DNA of 27,941 nt from JAUVDZ01 sp042568205 (GTDB lineage Bacteria > Patescibacteriota > Gracilibacteria > UBA1369 > PNNO01). Positions 1-8,580 of this stretch are shown here, piece by piece. Both the position numbers and the translations under genes were made by a program. Location: contig JBHPJE010000012.1 of assembly GCA_042568205.1 (NCBI GenBank), forward strand, positions 1 through 27,941, read 5' to 3'. The first letter of the stretch is position 1, and every line of letters begins with the position of its first letter. The notes beneath the pieces are model-generated. The model did not search any database. It was given only the letters and a program-made list of their open reading frames with translations, and was not told the origin of the DNA.

Positions 1-250
1 CATTGGCATCAAAAGTGAATTCTGTGGCAGTTGTTCCATATAAATAATCAGGATTCCCTGAGTCATTCATAACTCTTAAAGCTGCAGTAGGAGGCACATC
101 AGTTTCTTCTTTATTATAGTTATAAAGAAATTGGGCATTATCGTCTTCAGATGGCAAAACCATCATTGCATTATAGTTTGCAGAAGCTGTGCATGTAAGT
201 GATGCAAGAAGCACAATAACCGTAGCTGTTTGTAAGAGTTTGTTTAACAT
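1..250 (-). CDS. Secreted protein of unknown function, C-terminal part beyond window edge
   Basis: An open frame starts at an ATG at 250 and runs off the window at position 1, giving about 83 residues without a stop. Residues 1-24 look like a Sec signal peptide: a short positive N-terminus (MLNK), a hydrophobic core (TVIVLLASL) and a likely signal peptidase I site after the Ala-Ser-Ala just before Asn25. A Cys at residue 20 is not in a proper lipobox. The mature part is acidic and rich in Asn and Tyr, with no family I recognise. The start is supported by a strong promoter whose -10 box ends 8 nt before the ATG. The protein is probably exported to the envelope, and its function is unknown. Confidence 0.7.
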   Translation of the reverse strand, partial: MLNKLLQTATVIVLLASLTCTASANYNAMMVLPSEDDNAQFLYNYNKEETDVPPTAALRVMNDSGNPDYLYGTTATEFTFDAN

Positions 251-258
251 AAGGCAAG

Positions 259-287
259 ATAATATAACAAAGCCCTTCTTGTGTCAA
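259..287 (-). promoter_or_regulatory. Sigma70-type promoter of the secreted-protein gene
   Basis: On the minus strand a perfect -35 box TTGACA (282-287) is separated by 17 nt from TATTAT (259-264). Only 8 nt lie between the -10 box and the ATG at 250, so the transcript should begin at or within a base or two of the start codon (leaderless or nearly so). Confidence 0.7.
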
Positions 288-306
288 CCCAGGCTAGGTC
301 TGCCCA

Positions 307-2142
307 CTAAAAATCTTCCAACACTTGTACTTTAATATTATCAGGTACACCTGGAACATTTGGTGACCAAGCAGGCCAACTTGAAATCTCTACTTTATTA
401 ATTGATGGTAATTGTTGAATGTAGGTTGAAGCTTCATCTACGCTTTTTCCTAAAATATGGTCTTTAATATTATCGATAATTCTTCTACCATTTTCACGAT
501 CTGGGCTGATTTCAAATTGTTCGATTCCTTTGATAGTTGCAGTGACTTTTTGTCTTGTTGGATCGTCTCCTTCTTCAATTGGCACAAGTCTTAGACTAAT
601 GCTTTCTGTGTCGATTTTAACTAAACGTTTCTCAGGACTCTTAGAAAGAGTAAGTTTATTTTTGAGAATTTCAACAAGTTCATTGTAGTTGTAAGCGATA
701 CCTTTTACATAAACATCTCCTGAAACTTCAAAAGATTCAATCATTTGTCCGACTAAATTTTCATCAACATAAATCTTTGGTTTTCCTGTTTCGAGTGCTC
801 CAGAGCCAGTTAATAAGCCTAATTGGACATTTCTTTCCTGGTTCATTTGTAAGACAGCTTTCTGTAATTCTTCTTCTGCTGCATTGATCAATTCTGCTTC
901 CATTTTGCCTCGTGCAGCTTCAATATCTTCTTCGCTAACCATTTTATATGTGATTGTTTCTCCTCCTGTGAATGCTTGTGCGTTTTCTCCAGAAATTTTT
1001 TGTCGATTTGTTTCTGAGAGTCCAGGGACAAAGAAATTAGTTGATCCAATATTTCCGCGATCACCAATTATTTGTCCATATGCATCGGTTTCATCAGCAA
1101 CTACAAATGCATCTATTTTCCCAGGTTCGCTTAGGGATGCAGCTGGCACCTTTATACTTTGTTGGATTCGGAACACAAGTCCATCAGCATTTTGGAATCT
1201 TGTTTGCTCAATTAATGGCCATTCGTTTTTACTCGTATTTTTTATAGTGATTGTTCCTGTTGCATTTTTCCCTTGAAATTTATTACCAGTAGTAAAGTAT
1301 TGAATTGTTTTACGAACTGTTGTTTCAGCAGGGAAGCTTGCGATCACATTTACAGGATGTGTATCTAAATATGATTGATTTGATGCAGCTTCGGCTAATG
1401 TAACATTCGCTGAAGTTGAGATTGTATTTGATTTAGGGCTGATCTTGATTGTAGCGCTTGGTACAGCGATATATACAATTAAAATTAACAGAAGTACAGC
1501 AACAGTTATTAGAATTGTTAATGCCTGCCTATTCGGAGAAACCAATACATATCGATTTTTTTCACTTTTCTTAGCAGACTTTGCTTGTTGAGCTGGCGTT
1601 AATTTTTTTACTGGATTGGTTTGATGTTTTTTTGTTCTTCTTATTAGTTCAGCAATTGAGATTTTTCTTGATTTTAATCTTGTTGGGGTGTCATCTTCAT
1701 ATGTATTTATGCTCGCTTCCAAAGGCGAGATTTTCATTTGATCATCATGGAGTTTTCCTGATACTAAAGATGGATGTTCATTTCCTTCTAGTTTGTCGAA
1801 AACCTGGAATCCTGCTCTTTGTGCAAGTTGCATTCCATTGTGATCATTTGTGATTATGTACACGTTTTTACTTAAATCTTCAGCTTTTCTTTTTAGGATT
1901 CTAAGATTTACAATACTTTGAAAAATAATTGAGCGCTTTGGCACAACTATATAAATATTTTTCATTTTATATTTCTTCAATTTATCGTAAATTCCTGTTA
2001 TTTCATCATCGATTTCAGTAAAAAGCACCTTTTTTGTTGAGATGATTTTTTCTTTAAGTTCAGCAGCTTTCACAGGATCTGTTTCTTCAGATGCTATGCT
2101 TTTTCTTTTTATCGCCGGTTTTTTAGTTTTCTTAGGAGTCAA
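307..2142 (-). CDS. Baseplate J-like, single-TM envelope protein paired with PilM
   Basis: A 611-aa protein starting at TTG (2142), the only start codon after an in-frame TGA. It has three parts. The cytoplasmic region (about residues 1-200) is Lys-rich and contains a segment of the type VVPKRSIIFQSIVNLRIL (around residues 66-84), which I recall from CPR proteins annotated as baseplate J/gp47-like. One transmembrane helix follows at about residues 206-230. The roughly 380-residue outer part is beta-rich, with Thr/Ser-rich repeats. It follows the PilM/FtsA-like gene by 17 nt in the same operon. By analogy with PilM-PilN-PilO, it may be the membrane partner that carries a PilM-like signal through the membrane to a type IV pilus or other cell-surface machine. 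The partnership is inferred from position and topology; the family name rests on memory of similar CPR proteins. Confidence 0.6.
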   Translation of the reverse strand: MTPKKTKKPAIKRKSIASEETDPVKAAELKEKIISTKKVLFTEIDDEITGIYDKLKKYKMKNIYIVVPKRSIIFQSIVNLRILKRKAEDLSKNVYIITNDHNGMQLAQRAGFQVFDKLEGNEHPSLVSGKLHDDQMKISPLEASINTYEDDTPTRLKSRKISIAELIRRTKKHQTNPVKKLTPAQQAKSAKKSEKNRYVLVSPNRQALTILITVAVLLLILIVYIAVPSATIKISPKSNTISTSANVTLAEAASNQSYLDTHPVNVIASFPAETTVRKTIQYFTTGNKFQGKNATGTITIKNTSKNEWPLIEQTRFQNADGLVFRIQQSIKVPAASLSEPGKIDAFVVADETDAYGQIIGDRGNIGSTNFFVPGLSETNRQKISGENAQAFTGGETITYKMVSEEDIEAARGKMEAELINAAEEELQKAVLQMNQERNVQLGLLTGSGALETGKPKIYVDENLVGQMIESFEVSGDVYVKGIAYNYNELVEILKNKLTLSKSPEKRLVKIDTESISLRLVPIEEGDDPTRQKVTATIKGIEQFEISPDRENGRRIIDNIKDHILGKSVDEASTYIQQLPSINKVEISSWPAWSPNVPGVPDNIKVQVLEDF

Positions 2143-2159
2143 AAGTCAATTGGTCAATA

Positions 2160-3410
2160 TTAAATTTGCATTAAACGAACTATCTTTTTAAGGATTTTAG
2201 ATAAAACTTTTTCTTCACCGATATATTCAAGTCCTAGATTAGCTATCGCCAGGGGAGTAATGTCTTGCTGATCTTTAAGCCTTTTCGTTTCATCTACCAT
2301 ATTACTCACCATTTTAGGTTTTATAAAGTTAATTACAGGTTTTTGTGAGAATGGAAGTTTTTTATACCATTCACGAGTCTCTAAAACCTCTTTGATTTCA
2401 GGAAGATGCGACCCTCCTCCACATAATAAAATTTTAAATGGAAGCACATCAAGCTCTTCAAATTCAGCTAAAGTAAGCGCAACGCCTGAAAGCCAAACTT
2501 CGCAATCACTCTTCATCGCCTGACGTACAATTTTATGAGATTGCTTTTCTAATTTATCAGCAGAGTAAGTAAGTTTGATATTTTCAGCTTCATCAAATGA
2601 AACATTTAAAGATTGAGAGAGTCGTTTTGTAAATGTTCGTCCTCCTAACGTAAACATTCGCGTTCCATCAACTGATCCATTTCTAACAACAGCAATATCC
2701 GTTGTCCCTCCTCCAATATCCACAAAAAGACCAGAAAAATTATTAGTTTCATCATTGCCTAAGCATCGAGCAACCGCATAAGGCTCTGCTGTAATCGCTA
2801 AAAGTTCTTTGTTAAGCTCAGCTGCAATTGTTTGTAATGCTCCGAAGTGAACAAGCGGAGCAAACGCATTGAAAATACTCACATCAACATCCTTTCCCTG
2901 AAAGCCAATAGGATTCGAAACCTTATATCCATCAATCTGAACATCAACAATCGCTGCATTAACAAGCTTTACATCGATTTCGTTATATCCAGTTTCAAAC
3001 GCTAAATCTCCTCTAACTTTATCAAAAGCTTTCCATTGGATTTTGTGAACGATGTTTTTTAACTCACTAAGATCAATCTTCGTATTTGGCTCTCTTCTCG
3101 TGTAACTTAAAGTTGTAGTAGCACCTTTCACTAATTCACCTGCGATTCCTAAAATCATCTGATCAGCAGAAACACCTGCCATTCTCTCAGCTTCCTTAAT
3201 TGCTTTCTGACAATTTGTAATAACGCCTCCAATGTCAGTTACAGCTCCACTTTGCATATCAGAAAGACCTTGTTTTTGACGACCAACGCCAATCACACGT
3301 CCTTTTGTGCCTTCGCTTAGACACACTAACGCCTTTACGTATTCTGTACCGATATCAAGTGCGAGGTAAATATTTTTACCTCCCGAAGATTTCCTCGAGA
3401 AAATTGACAT
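2160..3410 (-). CDS. pilM: PilM/FtsA-like actin-fold ATPase
   Basis: A 416-aa protein of the actin/Hsp70 fold. The phosphate-1 motif is LALDIGTEYVKALV near the N-terminus and phosphate-2 is LFVDIGGGTTDIAVV in the second half; a Gly-rich adenosine-type motif (LLCGGGSHLPEI) follows. An SHS2-like insert fits the region between phosphate 1 and 2, as in FtsA and PilM. PilM is the cytoplasmic ring component of type IV pilus machines; FtsA anchors FtsZ. The downstream one-TM gene favours a PilM-like envelope role, but FtsA-like annotation is possible. I choose the ATG at 3410 (MSIFSR...) over a longer TTG start at 3434, because the TTG lies only a few bases after the -10 box, upstream of any reasonable transcription start. 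Confidence 0.75.
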   Translation of the reverse strand: MSIFSRKSSGGKNIYLALDIGTEYVKALVCLSEGTKGRVIGVGRQKQGLSDMQSGAVTDIGGVITNCQKAIKEAERMAGVSADQMILGIAGELVKGATTTLSYTRREPNTKIDLSELKNIVHKIQWKAFDKVRGDLAFETGYNEIDVKLVNAAIVDVQIDGYKVSNPIGFQGKDVDVSIFNAFAPLVHFGALQTIAAELNKELLAITAEPYAVARCLGNDETNNFSGLFVDIGGGTTDIAVVRNGSVDGTRMFTLGGRTFTKRLSQSLNVSFDEAENIKLTYSADKLEKQSHKIVRQAMKSDCEVWLSGVALTLAEFEELDVLPFKILLCGGGSHLPEIKEVLETREWYKKLPFSQKPVINFIKPKMVSNMVDETKRLKDQQDITPLAIANLGLEYIGEEKVLSKILKKIVRLMQI

Positions 3411-3436
3411 AGAAAAGCTAAATATAAAGCCCAAAC

Positions 3437-3465
3437 ATTCTAATGAAACAGGGCATTTCGGTCAA
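3437..3465 (-). promoter_or_regulatory. Sigma70-type promoter of the pilM-like operon
   Basis: The minus strand carries TTGACC (3460-3465), a 17-nt spacer and TAGAAT (3437-3442). Transcription would begin about 7 nt further on, leaving a leader of about 20 nt before the ATG at 3410. This rules out the upstream TTG at 3434 as the start. Confidence 0.6.
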
Positions 3466-3503
3466 CAAATAATTCATGCTTTTCAGCTTATCCGTTTGAC
3501 AAA

Positions 3504-4619
3504 TTACTTAAACCAATCTCCAGCTTCATCAAAACTCACTTTTTTGAGCTGTTTTTCATCGTATTTTTTAAGTCCGAGTTGAATAATTTTATCAATCAAA
3601 TCCGCATACTTCACACCTGAAGCATCCCACATCTTTGGATACATTGAAATTTCAGTAAATCCAGGGAATGTATTTATCTCATTTATATAGATTTCTCCAG
3701 TATGTTTGTCATAAAAAGTATCGCAACGCGACAATCCAGCACCATCAATTAATTTATAAGCCTTTATACATTGTGCTTGAATGGTTTTTTCTAATTGCGG
3801 TTTGATATCAGCCGGTACTTTTGTTGAAGATTTTCCATCTACATATTTATCATTGTAATCATAAAATTCACCACCAACTAAGACCTCACCAACTCGCGAC
3901 GCCTTCGGGTCATCATTCCCCAAAATTGCACATTCAAGTTCTCTTATATTTAGGGCTTTTTCAACAAGAATTCGATGATCAAATTCTAATGCAAATTCAA
4001 TGGCTTTTTTCAACTCATTTTTTTTTGTAACTTTACTGACCCCAACGCTCGAACCCATATTTGAAGGTTTAATAAAGACTGGAAGTTCAAGTTCGGCCAT
4101 TATTCTATGAACAACTTCCTCTGGTGATTCATCCCACGCATGCTTATTGAATCCAAGATATGGGATAACCGGAATTCCAGCTTCATCAAGGAGCGCTTTA
4201 GTTGTGAGTTTATCCATCCCAACTGAACTCGCCATAACTCCACACCCAGTATAAGGGACATTCGCCATTTCAAAAAGTCCCTGAATAGTTCCATCTTCGC
4301 CGTATGGGCCATGAAGTGCAGGGAAGAATATGTCGACTTCTAGTTTCTCGTATGTTCCGTCTTCTTTTAAATTTAGAAGTTCTTTTGATCCGGATTTTGT
4401 ATTCAAAGTCACTTCTTCGAGTCCGCTATAGTCGTTTTTTTGAAATTGATCAATTGCTTTTTCACCTGTGAGCCATTTTCCGTCTTTTGTTATTCCTATT
4501 GGAATGATTTCGTATTTTTCTTTGTTTGCAGCTTCAATGATATTTTTCGCAGAAACCACTGAAACTTCGTGTTCGCCAGATCGTCCACCGAACACTACTG
4601 CTACTCTAGTTTTAGACAT
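3504..4619 (-). CDS. ddl: D-alanine--D-alanine ligase
   Basis: A 371-aa ATP-grasp ligase that makes D-Ala-D-Ala for the peptidoglycan precursor in the cytoplasm. The N-terminus has VAVVFGGRSGEHEVS, the substrate-binding start of the family. LHGPYGEDGTIQGLFE follows, then the ATP-grasp lysine region FIKPSNMGSSVGVSKV and the metal-binding EINTFPGFTEISMYPKMW. The loop FYDYNDKY carries the Tyr typical of D-Ala-D-Ala rather than D-Ala-D-Lac enzymes, so a vancomycin-sensitive-type product is expected. A longer frame reaches 4724, but the extra 35 residues look non-coding and the conserved start is MSKTRVAVVFGG at 4619. No other mur gene is adjacent; it is divergent from the HNH gene. Confidence 0.95.
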   Translation of the reverse strand: MSKTRVAVVFGGRSGEHEVSVVSAKNIIEAANKEKYEIIPIGITKDGKWLTGEKAIDQFQKNDYSGLEEVTLNTKSGSKELLNLKEDGTYEKLEVDIFFPALHGPYGEDGTIQGLFEMANVPYTGCGVMASSVGMDKLTTKALLDEAGIPVIPYLGFNKHAWDESPEEVVHRIMAELELPVFIKPSNMGSSVGVSKVTKKNELKKAIEFALEFDHRILVEKALNIRELECAILGNDDPKASRVGEVLVGGEFYDYNDKYVDGKSSTKVPADIKPQLEKTIQAQCIKAYKLIDGAGLSRCDTFYDKHTGEIYINEINTFPGFTEISMYPKMWDASGVKYADLIDKIIQLGLKKYDEKQLKKVSFDEAGDWFK

Positions 4620-4751
4620 GTTAGTTTGGATTATTTTCCCGAATAAAATGTAACAGAAAAATTTGGATTTGACTAGAGGTTTTGAATGTTTTGGAATATG
4701 CAGATTTAGGCATGTGTCAGCCAATAGTCAATAGAAAAATGTTGCTAAAAA

Positions 4752-4760
4752 TGCTATAAT
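4752..4760 (+). promoter_or_regulatory. Extended -10 promoter for the HNH gene
   Basis: The sequence TGC-TATAAT is a consensus -10 box with an extended TGn element, 22 nt before the ATG at 4783. The -35 position (around 4732) is poor, as is usual for extended -10 promoters. Confidence 0.5.
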
Positions 4761-4782
4761 TCTAGGACTTAACCAAAAAAAT

Positions 4783-5550
4783 ATGTCAGATAAAGAACTG
4801 TTCGAGCTTTGCCAACAATACGGAAGAGAAGCGCGGTTGGCGCGAAACAAATTCGTAGCACTTTTACCTGAAGTTTATCGGCGAGGATTATATCGAAAGA
4901 AAGGATTCGGATCGATTTTTGAATTTGCTGCGAAGCTAGGGGGAGTTGGGAAAAATGTTGTTGAAGAGGTGATTCGTGTTGATAGAAAATTAGAAGAGAT
5001 GCCAAAACTGAAAGCTAAAATTAGTGAAGTTGGATTAAGCAAGGTTAGAGTTGTTGCAAATGTTGTAACTAAAGAAACTGATAACAAATGGGCCAAAAAG
5101 GTTTCCATGATGACAAAATCAGCACTTTCAACTCATGTTAAAGATTCCCGCCCCGGGGCGAGAAATCTGATTGAACCAGATGTACCAATTTATGTCAACG
5201 AATATCAAGATCACACAATGAAGCTTGATCCTAAAACAATACAAAGACTCAAACACCTAAAAGCAAATATGAAACCAGGAACAACATGGAACGACGTCAT
5301 CAATTATCTCCTCGATAATAAAAAACTCAAAAAACAAAGGGCCAGAAATCTTAAAGCAAAAGCCAAAACCACATGTGAGTATGAAGGCTGCACCAAGCCT
5401 GCAACGGAAATTCACCATCAAGATCCTTGGGCAAAATCACGCGGACACAAAAACCTTAAATCTTATTGCAAGCCTCACCATGAACTCGCACATCAATCCG
5501 AATCTACAATCGATTCGAAATATCGTGCTTTCAAGTTTCAAATATGCTAA
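4783..5550 (+). CDS. HNH endonuclease-domain protein
   Basis: A 255-aa protein with a C-terminal HNH nuclease domain. A CX4C zinc pair (CEYEGC, around residue 199) is followed by the beta-beta-alpha metal core with EIHHQDPWAKSRGHKNLKS and the closing YCKPHHELAH, so all His/Asn/Cys positions expected of an active HNH are visible. The first ~170 residues are helical and basic and resemble the DUF222-type N-terminal region often joined to HNH domains, possibly DNA binding. The role is unknown: such genes occur in mobile elements and in defence, but no inteins, terminal repeats or other mobile genes are visible here. The 3' end overlaps the long-frame start of the next gene by a few bases. Confidence 0.8.
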   Translation: MSDKELFELCQQYGREARLARNKFVALLPEVYRRGLYRKKGFGSIFEFAAKLGGVGKNVVEEVIRVDRKLEEMPKLKAKISEVGLSKVRVVANVVTKETDNKWAKKVSMMTKSALSTHVKDSRPGARNLIEPDVPIYVNEYQDHTMKLDPKTIQRLKHLKANMKPGTTWNDVINYLLDNKKLKKQRARNLKAKAKTTCEYEGCTKPATEIHHQDPWAKSRGHKNLKSYCKPHHELAHQSESTIDSKYRAFKFQIC

Positions 5551-5579
5551 AATCACACACACAATTAACAATAAGAACT

Positions 5580-6251
5580 ATGGAATTCGATATAGCAAAA
5601 CCACAACCAAGAACAGAGGTAACAGCAACATTTTTCGGGAAGGTAATGTTCGCTTTTGCTCTTGCACTCCTCGTTTCTACGCTTGGCGTGTGGGTTGGAT
5701 TTACTTATCTAATTGAAACTTTTATTACTACTCCATGGCTTATTTGGGTTGCATTCGGACTCGAACTCATTCTAATTTTTACCAGCCGAAAATGGAGCAC
5801 GATCAAACCTTTAAATTATTGGCTTTTTTCAGCATTTGCATTTTTAACCGGCATTACCATTACCCCGTTATTGTTGGTTGCGACTGAAATGGCAGGAGCA
5901 GGAATTGTTTTAAAAGCTTTAATCGCAACTGTAGCTATGTTTTCAGCTGCTGGAGCAATTGGATATACAACTAAGCGTTCATTAGAAGGCATGCGAGGAT
6001 TTTTGATTGTTGGATTAATTGGACTTTTGATAGTTGGAATTTTAGGGATTTTTATTCCTTGGGGCTCACAATTTGAAATGATTTATTCAGGAATTGGAGT
6101 TTTGATCTTCACTGGATTTGCAATGTATGATTTCCAAAAAATTAAGAAATTTCCAGAGGATCGCTATATTGACGCAGCGATTCATCTTTATTTAGATATA
6201 TTTAATCTATTTATCTTTATTCTAAGATTATTAATGAGCATGAGAGACTAA
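5580..6251 (+). CDS. Bax inhibitor-1/YccA-family membrane protein
   Basis: A 223-aa integral membrane protein with about seven hydrophobic segments, starting from FGKVMFAFALALLVSTLGVW and ending in the family-like MYDFQKIKKF...DAAIHLYLDIFNLFIFILRLL. The C-terminal Asp-containing helix matches the pH/calcium-sensing part of BI-1 channels. Bacterial members (YccA, YetJ) act in the cytoplasmic membrane, as a calcium-leak channel or as an FtsH modulator. An in-frame ATG at 5544 would overlap the HNH gene. I prefer 5580 (MEFDIAKP) because that gives the usual short hydrophilic N-terminus; either is possible. The stop shares a base with the next gene's ATG, so the two are translationally coupled. 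Confidence 0.85.
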   Translation: MEFDIAKPQPRTEVTATFFGKVMFAFALALLVSTLGVWVGFTYLIETFITTPWLIWVAFGLELILIFTSRKWSTIKPLNYWLFSAFAFLTGITITPLLLVATEMAGAGIVLKALIATVAMFSAAGAIGYTTKRSLEGMRGFLIVGLIGLLIVGILGIFIPWGSQFEMIYSGIGVLIFTGFAMYDFQKIKKFPEDRYIDAAIHLYLDIFNLFIFILRLLMSMRD

Positions 6252-6766
6252 TGATTACATTTAAAGTCGGTGACCTTTTTCGTAAGGAGCAGGGAACCCG
6301 TTACAAATATAATGTTGATGAGAAATGTGAGCTTGAGTTAGATCACCCAACTAAGGCGAATATTAAGTTCAAATTAACATTGATGAAACTTGAAGATGGA
6401 ATAAATGCGTACATTGAAGATTTATCGCTTACTCTTCAGTTTAAATGCGAGCGATGCAATATCGATTTTGATAAAAAAATCGCAATAAAAAGTGCAGAAC
6501 GGGTGTTTTATTTTGATAAACAGGAAGAAGAAGATCCAATGGATGTTTTTTACGTAGATATGAAGAATTCGACCCTTACATTAGATGAATTTTTAAGACA
6601 AGAAATTATCTTGCATTTTCCGACAATTCCAGTACACTCTAATAGCTGTAAAGGGCTTTGCCCTAAGTGTGGAATCAATTTGAATGAAAAAACTTGCAAC
6701 TGCACAAAAGATGACAGCGATGATCCAAAGCAATTAGCTATACTTAAAAAATTATATAATGCCTAA
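6251..6766 (+). CDS. yceD: DUF177 / YceD-family protein, 23S rRNA accumulation
   Basis: A 171-aa protein of the YceD/DUF177 family, which is genetically linked to L32 in most bacteria and needed for normal 23S rRNA levels. It has a Cys pair in the middle (KCERCNIDF) and a C-terminal cluster CPKCGINLNEKTCNC that could bind zinc. The start is the ATG that overlaps the stop of the upstream gene (TAATG), and its own end overlaps the rpmF start by 8 nt. This yceD-rpmF order is the classic arrangement, which supports the call. Confidence 0.9.
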   Translation: MITFKVGDLFRKEQGTRYKYNVDEKCELELDHPTKANIKFKLTLMKLEDGINAYIEDLSLTLQFKCERCNIDFDKKIAIKSAERVFYFDKQEEEDPMDVFYVDMKNSTLTLDEFLRQEIILHFPTIPVHSNSCKGLCPKCGINLNEKTCNCTKDDSDDPKQLAILKKLYNA

Positions 6767-6998
6767 ACATCCGGTTCCCAAGAAGAAAACTGCTAAAGCT
6801 GCTAGTAAAAGCAGATACAGTACCTTCGAGAGGAGAACACGTCAGAAGCTTACAGATCGAGTAAACTTAGTTAAATGTCCTGATTGTGGGGCTACAAGAC
6901 AAACTCATAATATTTGCCCAGAATGTGGTAAATATAAAGGACGACAAGTTGTTGATCTTCAGAAGAAGATTGATAAAATCACAAAAGTACAAGCGTAA
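6759..6998 (+). CDS. rpmF: 50S ribosomal protein L32
   Basis: A 79-aa basic protein starting MPKHPVPKKKTAKA, followed by SRYSTFERRTRQ and a four-Cys zinc ribbon: CPDCG and CPECG separated by about a dozen residues. This is the zinc-binding form of L32, a late-assembling protein of the large ribosomal subunit. The C-terminal tail (about 20 residues after GKYKGRQVV) is somewhat longer than in many bacteria. The gene overlaps yceD and is followed 9 nt later by nusB. Confidence 0.95.
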   Translation: MPKHPVPKKKTAKAASKSRYSTFERRTRQKLTDRVNLVKCPDCGATRQTHNICPECGKYKGRQVVDLQKKIDKITKVQA

Positions 6999-7007
6999 TT
7001 TGAAATA

Positions 7008-7439
7008 ATGGCAAGTTATCGGCATCTCGCGCGAATAGCCGTGATGCAAACAATCTTTGAATACGAATTCCTCCAGAAAATTGATAAACCAAAAAAACTG
7101 GATACTAAATCTATGCTTGCTTATAATATCAAACAGCTTTCTTCTAAGATCAAAGAAACTGATTTTGCAAATGAAACTTTTGAGGGAGTTATCAAAAATC
7201 TTAAGAAAATTCATAAAATTATTAGTGAAAATGCACCTGAATGGCCAGTAGAGAAGATTGCACCTGTAGATCGTGCTATACTAGAGATTGGTGTTTATGA
7301 AATTGCGTTTTCTGACGATGTCCCACCTGTTGTTGCAATTAATGAAGCAATTGAAGTAGCAAAAGTTTACGGCGACACAAATTCACCTAAATTTATAAAC
7401 GGAGTATTAAGCTCTGTAATGACCAAACATGCCAAATAG
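7008..7439 (+). CDS. nusB: Transcription antitermination factor NusB
   Basis: A 143-aa all-helical protein. The N-terminal YRHLARIAVMQTIFEYEF and the C-terminal VDRAILEIGVYEI...PPVVAINEAIEVAKVYGD...FINGVLSSV are clear NusB signatures. NusB binds boxA RNA together with NusE (S10) and drives antitermination during rRNA transcription. Its place between L32 and RNase III fits a ribosome-biogenesis operon. It overlaps rnc by 11 nt. Confidence 0.93.
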   Translation: MASYRHLARIAVMQTIFEYEFLQKIDKPKKLDTKSMLAYNIKQLSSKIKETDFANETFEGVIKNLKKIHKIISENAPEWPVEKIAPVDRAILEIGVYEIAFSDDVPPVVAINEAIEVAKVYGDTNSPKFINGVLSSVMTKHAK

Positions 7440-8139
7440 ATATCAAGAATTAGAAAAATTTATAGGAATCACTTTTAAAGACAAAGATCTTTTAGATCAT
7501 GCTTTCATTCACAAATCATTTATGAATGAATATAAAGGTGATGATAAGACTGACAATGAACGCCTTGAGTTTTTAGGCGATGCTGTTCTTGAACTCACAG
7601 TTACTGAACATCTTTTTAAAGCTTATCCTAAAAATAATGAAGGCGAACTTACAAATTGGCGATCAGCTTTAGTAAAAGGAAAGCATTTAGCTGAAGTTGC
7701 AACTGATCTTAAACTTGGTAGTTATTTATATTTAAGTAAAGGTGAAGAAAAATCCGGAGGTCGAAAGAAAAATTATATATTAGCGAATACAGTTGAAGCT
7801 TTGATTGGAGCTATGTATTTAGATCAAGGATACCAATGTACTCATGACTTTATTCATAAGTTTATTTTGGTTAAACTTGAAAAGATTTTAGAAGAGAATT
7901 TGCATATTGATGCTAAATCTCATTTTCAGGAATTAGCTCAGGATGAATTTGATATTACCCCTGAATACAAACTCGTTAAAGAATATGGTCCTGATCATTC
8001 AAAACGATTTATCATGGCTGCGTATTTTAAAGAGAAAAAAGTTGCAGAAGGGGATGGAAGCAGCAAACAAAAAGCTGAGGAATCTGCAGCACGTCAGGCA
8101 TTAATCGATGTTGAATGGGAGAACGATCCAAAACTTTAA
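7429..8139 (+). CDS. rnc: Ribonuclease III
   Basis: A 236-aa protein with the endonuclease domain at residues 1-150. The signature NERLEFLGDAVLEL carries the catalytic Glu/Asp pair, and the second acidic site lies in ANTVEALIGAMYLDQG. A double-stranded RNA-binding domain occupies about residues 160-230 (KSHFQELAQDEF ... GDGSSKQKAEESAARQAL). It cuts dsRNA, notably the rRNA precursor and structured mRNAs. It overlaps nusB upstream and the Nudix gene downstream by 25 nt, so the run is co-transcribed. Confidence 0.95.
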   Translation: MPNRYQELEKFIGITFKDKDLLDHAFIHKSFMNEYKGDDKTDNERLEFLGDAVLELTVTEHLFKAYPKNNEGELTNWRSALVKGKHLAEVATDLKLGSYLYLSKGEEKSGGRKKNYILANTVEALIGAMYLDQGYQCTHDFIHKFILVKLEKILEENLHIDAKSHFQELAQDEFDITPEYKLVKEYGPDHSKRFIMAAYFKEKKVAEGDGSSKQKAEESAARQALIDVEWENDPKL

Positions 8140-8531
8140 ATGAAAAATCTTGCGGAATTTTAATCGTACACGATGAAGACTTTTTGCTTTTGCATTATCC
8201 TCAAGGGCATTGGGATTTTGTAAAAGGTCATGTTGAACCTGATGAATCTGAAACTGAAACTGCTCTTCGCGAACTCGAAGAAGAAAGCGGAATCAGCGAG
8301 GTTGAGGTTGTTGATGGATTTCGTGAGGAAATGCATTATTTTTTTAAACATGAAGAACAATTAATTTCAAAAACTGTTGTTTATTTTTTAGGAAGAGTTG
8401 GAGACAAAGAAATTGAAATTTCTCATGAACATCAAAACTTCGATTGGCTGCCATTTAAAGAGGCAAAAGAGCGCCTCACTTTTAAAAATGCAAAGGAAAT
8501 ATTAGAAAAAGCGTATAATTTCCTTGTGTAA
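8115..8531 (+). CDS. Nudix hydrolase, Ap4A-hydrolase-like
   Basis: A 138-aa single-domain Nudix enzyme. The box GHVEPDESETETALRELE plus EESGI fits GX5EX7REUXEEXGU exactly, so metal binding and catalysis should be intact. The N-terminal KSCGILIVHDEDFLLLHYP and the GHWDFVKGH segment before the box resemble bis(5'-nucleosyl)-tetraphosphatases of the NUDT2 type. The likely substrate is Ap4A or a related dinucleotide or nucleotide, but substrate cannot be read from sequence with certainty. The only in-frame ATG (8115) lies inside rnc, giving a 25-nt overlap. Confidence 0.88.
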   Translation: MGERSKTLNEKSCGILIVHDEDFLLLHYPQGHWDFVKGHVEPDESETETALRELEEESGISEVEVVDGFREEMHYFFKHEEQLISKTVVYFLGRVGDKEIEISHEHQNFDWLPFKEAKERLTFKNAKEILEKAYNFLV

Positions 8532-8580
8532 GGCGTTATAAGTTTTGTATATTGAAATTACATAACTTAAAAATATAAAT

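Noticed and set aside
884..1276. Open frames antisense to the baseplate J-like gene and similar long shadows elsewhere
   Set aside because: They lie opposite well-supported genes and show no domain or promoter support.
3411..3434. Longer N-terminus of the PilM-like protein from a TTG start
   Set aside because: The TTG lies just 2-3 nt after the -10 box of a good promoter, so it would be upstream of the transcription start.
4620..4724. 35-residue N-terminal extension of Ddl
   Set aside because: The residues are unlike the family; the conserved start VAVVFGG follows the ATG at 4619.
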